From the NCBI RefSeq assembly GCF_000424585.1, contig NZ_AUKE01000010.1:1-64000 (forward strand): 64,000 nucleotides of DNA, written 5' to 3'. A program made the position numbers and the translations under genes. The notes below the pieces were generated by a model. That model was given only the letters and a program-made list of their open reading frames with translations. It ran no database searches and was not told the origin of the DNA. This stretch comes from Butyrivibrio sp. MC2013 (lineage in GTDB: Bacteria > Bacillota > Clostridia > Lachnospirales > Lachnospiraceae). Of this stretch, positions 59,921 through 64,000 are shown piece by piece; position 1 is the first letter of the stretch; every line of letters begins with the position of its first letter.

Positions 59921-60013
59921 CTGTTAATACCCCAGTAGAAAACAGATCACAGCAGGACTGTTATTACCCCATTAGAAAACAAATTGCAGCAGGACTGTTA
60001 TTACCCCATTAGC
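59921..60013. repeat. 37-bp tandem repeat, about 2.5 copies
   Basis: CTGTTATTACCCCATTAGAA plus AACAAATTGCAGCAGGA; starts at 59921, 59958 and 59995. It ends just before the ribosome site of the next plus-strand gene, so it occupies its promoter or leader region. Confidence 0.85.
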
Positions 60014-60036
60014 AGTCAGATCCGGGAGGCGCTGAT

Positions 60037-60792
60037 ATGCCGGCAAACAGACGTCGCAGATCATCAGGATACGAAGATGGACACGGCCTTATTGTAGAAT
60101 ATGAGCATGAGGACGTGTCTTTGGAGCACCCTGTAAACCGTGACCTACGCCGCAGCGTCTACAAGGATGAAATAGCAGGCAGACTAAACTACTATGAGCA
60201 AACTGCCCATCCAAAGAAAATGCCCAAGGACGGTGTGATGAAGGAGTACGGCGACATCTATGATGATCTCAGTCGTCAGTTGGACATGGTCAGACATACA
60301 AGCTCCTCATCTGCGATCAATCAGCTCAAAAGAAAGCCTGTAAGCTCTTTATCATCAACTACTCAAAATAGAAGCTATGGACAAAGCTATGATAAAGGCT
60401 CCGCTCCCGGCCGCACACATTATAAAGACAGGGATTATGAGATCAGCTACAAGATCCACAAAGATCTGGAGAGAACAGGCTCCTCTCACAGAAGATCAGC
60501 TGCTTCCATAAGAGAAGACCTGGACAGGAGCTACTCGGAGTGGGGACATGACTTCTCCGAACTCAATGAGGAATACACAAGAAAGCGCAAAAGAAAAAGA
60601 GGCAAAAAGCTCTCCTCTTTCCTCTTTGTTATGGCCGGTATGATCATGGCCCTTGGTATCATATTTGTGATCTACATGATAGGAAGTAACAGGATGCCTG
60701 ATTATTTTAAAGGCAGCTTTGAAGAGACCCGCTCCATGCTTCCCTCCGCAGAGGATCCCTATGCAAGACTCACCTCTGATATATACAAATAA
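60037..60792 (+). CDS. Single-span membrane protein with long charged cytoplasmic part
   Basis: 251 residues. Residues 1-185 are polar, rich in Arg, Ser, Asp and Tyr (MPANRRRRSSGYEDGHGLIV, DYEISYKIHKDLERTGSSHR), probably disordered and cytoplasmic. KRKRKRGKK precedes one transmembrane helix (LSSFLFVMAGMIMALGIIFV) and a short outer tail. No family recognised. GGGAGG precedes the start. Confidence 0.65.
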   Translation: MPANRRRRSSGYEDGHGLIVEYEHEDVSLEHPVNRDLRRSVYKDEIAGRLNYYEQTAHPKKMPKDGVMKEYGDIYDDLSRQLDMVRHTSSSSAINQLKRKPVSSLSSTTQNRSYGQSYDKGSAPGRTHYKDRDYEISYKIHKDLERTGSSHRRSAASIREDLDRSYSEWGHDFSELNEEYTRKRKRKRGKKLSSFLFVMAGMIMALGIIFVIYMIGSNRMPDYFKGSFEETRSMLPSAEDPYARLTSDIYK

Positions 60793-60854
60793 TATACCCG
60801 AAAAAGATAATCAATATTTAAGGGTTCTGCCACGGCTGCGGCAGAGCCCTGCTG

Positions 60855-62777
60855 TTATCCTTTTGGTGTAAGTCCCTTGTAAAAGCGCTGCATCAGCGCT
60901 ATCTTGGCATCCAGCTCCACATGTGCCTTGCGAAGCTTGTCCTTTAGGCCTGCAGAGAGTGCTTCTCTATCATAGACTCCCTTGGCAAAATGAGAAGGTT
61001 CTGTTACTGCCTTGGATACAGGTCTGGCCAGCTCTCCTGTGACTTCATCAGTTCTAAGAAGCTGTGAGAGCTTGGTCATGGTAGCATCCTCTCCAACTGC
61101 AGCTGCTCCTCGCTGCTCCGATTCCTCCCAGGCAGCCTCATATCCTGCAAGTGCTGCAGCGCGTGAACGCTGGCCGCAGCCTGATTTCACAAGCCCCGCC
61201 AGAAGATCTGCAGCCCAGGCCTCAGCCGAAGCTCCAAGAGTCTTAAAGGTCACAAGTCCCGTTATATCTGCCTCATTGGATACATTATCAGCTGCCAGGC
61301 AGGGAAGGCCACAGGCCTGAGCTTCTATAAGAGACTGAGGTACTCCGCCGCACATAGTAGGACAGATATAATAATCCATCACCTGATAATAATCCCATAT
61401 ATTGCCCAATATTCCGGGCACCATTACCTGCATGATGATCCCCAGGTCACGGGCTTTTTCCAGGACCTTTTTTCTAAGGGGGCCGTCGCCGGGCATAAAT
61501 AGATAAAGGGGAAGCCCTCTGAACGCAGCAAAGCCTGCTCCCTTGTCAGCACCTATTATCCCCAGTACACGATCAAATATCTCCAGCGCAAACTCATGAT
61601 TCTGATCTTCATTAAAGGCTGCCACATAGCCAACGATGATGCCATCCCTGATGCCCATCCTTTTTCTTACTTCCAGCCTTTTTCGAGCAGAATAAACATA
61701 TTTGGATGCACTGACGCCATCTCTGGTTACCAGTATCTTCTTTTCTTTGACAGCATTCTTGCCAAATACAGATACCGCACCGGCCTTGGAACCTGCTACG
61801 CAAAAATCCGCAGCAGACAGCGCCTGGGTGACACTTGTATAGAAGCCGGCATTTCTGTTTTCTTCGGGAGGGATGGCTGATGAAGCATGGAGTATGGTGC
61901 CCAATCCTTCCTTGGATGCAATAGAGAGATAGAGGGCAGCCGTGTCCAGGTCATGGGCCTCCACTATGGACCATCGTCCCCTATGAGATGCAAGGAGCCT
62001 TGTAAAGCAGTCCTTATATGCAAATATCCTGCCTTCAGCAGGCCTTGGCAGAGCATAGATATGCCCGCCCAGGCGTGTGATCTCTGCGTCAAAAAAGCCG
62101 GGCTGCCTGCGCCTCATAAGCTCATCCGAGCCTGGCATATCACTGTTTATATCTTCTGCACTGACATGGACTACAAAGTCAAACTGAATCTGAGATCTGT
62201 CCAGTGCTCTGTAGAGATCCATGAGCCTGACCATCTCGCCTGATAATTCCAAAGATGAGAAAACATGTAAAACCCTGAGAAGGGATAGACCTGATGATCC
62301 GCCCTGATCAGCATGAGCAGGAGTCCTGGCGGCTGTGACCCTGGGGGGATTGGCTGCTCCCTGCCCCATAAGAGCGGCACTTCTGAGAGCTGCACTCGTC
62401 TCGGATATCTCTTCCGATGCCTTGATGATATCATCATAGCGGTCAAGCCTGGCTGCAGCACTGGTGATATCCACAGCGCCCTGTCTCTTCTCCCACGCTT
62501 CCTTATAAAGATCGCTCCTCTTGGCACCGGGTCTTAATGGATCCCTGCCTCCGGAGCGCAAAAAATCTATAGCTGTCATCCTTTCGGATCCAGCTTCCGG
62601 TTCTGTCTCATGTATCTTGTCATCCTGAATGGAATCCCGGACAGTACCTGAGAAAATCGGGGAATCGTCATCTGCTGCTCTTGTATCGGCCGCCCCCTTT
62701 ATTTCCTCCTGCAAGCCATGAAACAGCGGTTCTTCTTCATTTTTATTCCTGCCAAAAAAACGAGGTATCCGCGGCAC
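60855..62777 (-). CDS. Glycosyltransferase family 4-like protein with a disordered N-terminus
   Basis: About 640 residues from a GTG at 62777 with AGGGGGAAGG in front; a TTG ten codons earlier has no ribosome site. The first ~170 residues are polar and low in order. A GT-B fold follows: VLHVFSSLELSGEMVRLMDL (acceptor side), VAGSKAGAVSVFGKN, and the nucleotide-sugar side VGYVAAFNEDQNHEFALEIF, YLFMPGDGPLRKKVLEKARD, YYICPTMCGGVPQSLIEAQA with CGLPCLAADNVSNEADI. Sugar and acceptor unknown; probably cell-surface polysaccharide. Confidence 0.82.
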   Translation of the reverse strand: MPRIPRFFGRNKNEEEPLFHGLQEEIKGAADTRAADDDSPIFSGTVRDSIQDDKIHETEPEAGSERMTAIDFLRSGGRDPLRPGAKRSDLYKEAWEKRQGAVDITSAAARLDRYDDIIKASEEISETSAALRSAALMGQGAANPPRVTAARTPAHADQGGSSGLSLLRVLHVFSSLELSGEMVRLMDLYRALDRSQIQFDFVVHVSAEDINSDMPGSDELMRRRQPGFFDAEITRLGGHIYALPRPAEGRIFAYKDCFTRLLASHRGRWSIVEAHDLDTAALYLSIASKEGLGTILHASSAIPPEENRNAGFYTSVTQALSAADFCVAGSKAGAVSVFGKNAVKEKKILVTRDGVSASKYVYSARKRLEVRKRMGIRDGIIVGYVAAFNEDQNHEFALEIFDRVLGIIGADKGAGFAAFRGLPLYLFMPGDGPLRKKVLEKARDLGIIMQVMVPGILGNIWDYYQVMDYYICPTMCGGVPQSLIEAQACGLPCLAADNVSNEADITGLVTFKTLGASAEAWAADLLAGLVKSGCGQRSRAAALAGYEAAWEESEQRGAAAVGEDATMTKLSQLLRTDEVTGELARPVSKAVTEPSHFAKGVYDREALSAGLKDKLRKAHVELDAKIALMQRFYKGLTPKG

Positions 62778-62852
62778 CTTGCCTTCCCCCTTCTCTGTCA
62801 AAAACAAAAAAGAATCATACTATCTATAGTTAATATATTATCACAATATAGA

Positions 62853-63914
62853 TTACTGATACAGCCCTGATGTAAGCAAACATGCCCTAAGTGCAAAATC
62901 CTTCATATCTGTCATAAGTTCCTCAAGACCATCCTCTGTGACCTTGTGCTCTCCTGTAAGGAAGCACTGCTCCATGTAGTGATTGATATCAGATGTAAAA
63001 TGCAGAGTATCCATGTAATTATCAAGGTCAGCTGCAATATCCTCAACGTTTTGGAAAAAGTATACTTCTGCATTGTCATATTTCAGAAGCTCTCTCATCG
63101 CCAGCTCTTCGCAGGACAGATAGGCATCCAGGTCCCCATTCATGACTACGCTGTCCCAGTAAAGTATAGAATACACAGGAAAGAAGAATACAAAACGGGT
63201 CTCAGGGTGAGCTTCCACTCTCTCACAGATAAGAGCCGTATTGGCCCTTGCATTATCCAGATAATGATCTGCAGCCTTTATCTCAGAGACTTCAGAAGGC
63301 CTGTCATAATGGCTCATAGCAGCATCTGCAGCAAATACCTTGGATTCCTCCCAGTTATAGGAGAGGTCAGGATCAGCATCCCCTGTCATGGACTTTACCA
63401 GCATATATGGGATCCTCTGAAGGAGTACGTCCTTATTAAAAAGGTATTTATAGTCATTGAAGGGATTCCTGTCATATAAGTATACAGGAGCTCCGGTAGT
63501 CTCAAAGGTAGGAAGGGGCTCTGCAGGTAGCGACGTGGTATCAATATTGTAAAAGACATATGATAGGTCGTGCTCTTCATAGGCAATATCAAGGAGACTC
63601 ACCAGGTCCGCAGTAGCGCCGTAGGACCTGATAGCCTTGATGGAGGTCACGCCAAAGTCTTCATCAAACCAGTCATTGTGATTATTTTCTGCCACAGATG
63701 AGCCTACGATAACAGCATCATAATCAAAGTTCCTGAGAGTGCCGGGAACCTGATACTCCTTTTCCGTAAGTACAGGAGTAAGAAAAGACAGATTTTTGTG
63801 ATAATGATAAAAAGGGTCAAAGATCACGGTCACAAGGGCAGACAGAGCTAGCAGAACAGCTGTTATAAGTAATATTCTCTTTATAAAATCCAAAGATGTA
63901 TTCTTCATCATATA
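62853..63914 (-). CDS. SGNH-hydrolase-like membrane protein
   Basis: About 353 residues from the ATG at 63914, after GAGGAA. One N-terminal transmembrane helix (ILLITAVLLALSALVTVIFD), then an outer domain with YDAVIVGSSVAENNHNDWFD, where G-S-S resembles the nucleophile block of SGNH/DltD-like proteins. YVFYNIDTTSLPA and FVFFFPVYSILYWDS follow, then DTLHFTSDINHYMEQ, where an Asp/His pair could complete the site. Such proteins often act in surface polymer acylation. It is just upstream of the glycosyltransferase gene. Confidence 0.65.
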   Translation of the reverse strand, partial: YMMKNTSLDFIKRILLITAVLLALSALVTVIFDPFYHYHKNLSFLTPVLTEKEYQVPGTLRNFDYDAVIVGSSVAENNHNDWFDEDFGVTSIKAIRSYGATADLVSLLDIAYEEHDLSYVFYNIDTTSLPAEPLPTFETTGAPVYLYDRNPFNDYKYLFNKDVLLQRIPYMLVKSMTGDADPDLSYNWEESKVFAADAAMSHYDRPSEVSEIKAADHYLDNARANTALICERVEAHPETRFVFFFPVYSILYWDSVVMNGDLDAYLSCEELAMRELLKYDNAEVYFFQNVEDIAADLDNYMDTLHFTSDINHYMEQCFLTGEHKVTEDGLEELMTDMKDFALRACLLTSGLYQ

Positions 63915-64000
63915 ATCATTTCCTCTGGATAAGATCAGGATGCCAAAGAAATCATTGACACCATATGGCAAGGGGCCCTCTACTTTTATGCAAAAGTCCC

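Noticed and set aside
60827..60856. Terminator between the convergent genes at 60.8 kb
   Set aside because: GGGTTCTGCC/GGCAGAGCCC can pair, but no T-run follows on plus and the stem nearly touches the glycosyltransferase stop; left unassigned.

Overview
The window reads as a chromosomal stretch of an anaerobic Firmicute of the Lachnospiraceae, most like Butyrivibrio or a close relative. This is inferred from gene content: a dgt-dnaG-rpoD cluster, a DUF6465 protein, a MecA/ClpC pair, a secreted GH13 amylase with three CBM26-like starch-binding modules, a Nif11/NHLM peptide cluster with C39 exporter, and Gram-positive style AGGAGG ribosome sites. No rRNA, CRISPR array, prophage or intact transposase gene is visible.

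Layout. (1) 0.2-9 kb, minus strand: a ribosomally made, post-translationally modified peptide operon. In transcription order it holds a very short membrane-fusion-type protein, a C39 peptidase/ABC exporter, a second NHLP-type ABC exporter, a sigma-70-like factor, an HExxH (zinc-peptidase-like) protein, one short GG-leader peptide, two nearly identical Nif11-leader peptides with different cores, and a radical SAM/SPASM maturase. Two good promoters precede it, with a terminator-like hairpin before the first gene. (2) 9-29.5 kb: an accessory region with small membrane proteins, an orphan PstS-like protein, the amylase, a uridine phosphorylase, paired small Cys4 proteins, flavodoxin, a lipoprotein, an Rpn-type nuclease, a minimal type IV pilus set (pilin, PilC, PilB), several gene remnants (ASCH, flavin reductase, BrnT, methyltransferase) and many structured repeats. 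(3) 29.6-49.1 kb: mostly housekeeping genes: rpoD, dnaG, dgt, tRNA-Leu x2, tRNA-Pro, mecA, an arginase-family enzyme, a ComB-like phosphatase, nadE, a TetM-like translational GTPase fused to a Rae1/YacP-type NYN ribonuclease, radA, clpC and a GntR regulator. (4) 49.2-64 kb: an SH3-domain membrane protein, purD-purN-purM-purE and pyrE-pyrF, an orphan phosphorelay (two Hpt proteins and a response regulator), a PAP2 phosphatase, a glycosyltransferase and an SGNH-like protein.

The strongest leads are: the GTPase-NYN ribonuclease fusion, which would combine ribosome A-site binding with mRNA cleavage; the peptide cluster, where one maturase faces two cores that have diverged behind almost invariant leaders; and a set of structured repeats. 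The repeats include a palindromic element that sits in frame inside a protein gene, a 145-bp three-hairpin element present twice at about 95% identity, a 74-bp tandem array, and a 157-nt sequence that can fold as a closed four-way junction.

All functional statements come from reading motifs by eye. No database search or folding program was run.
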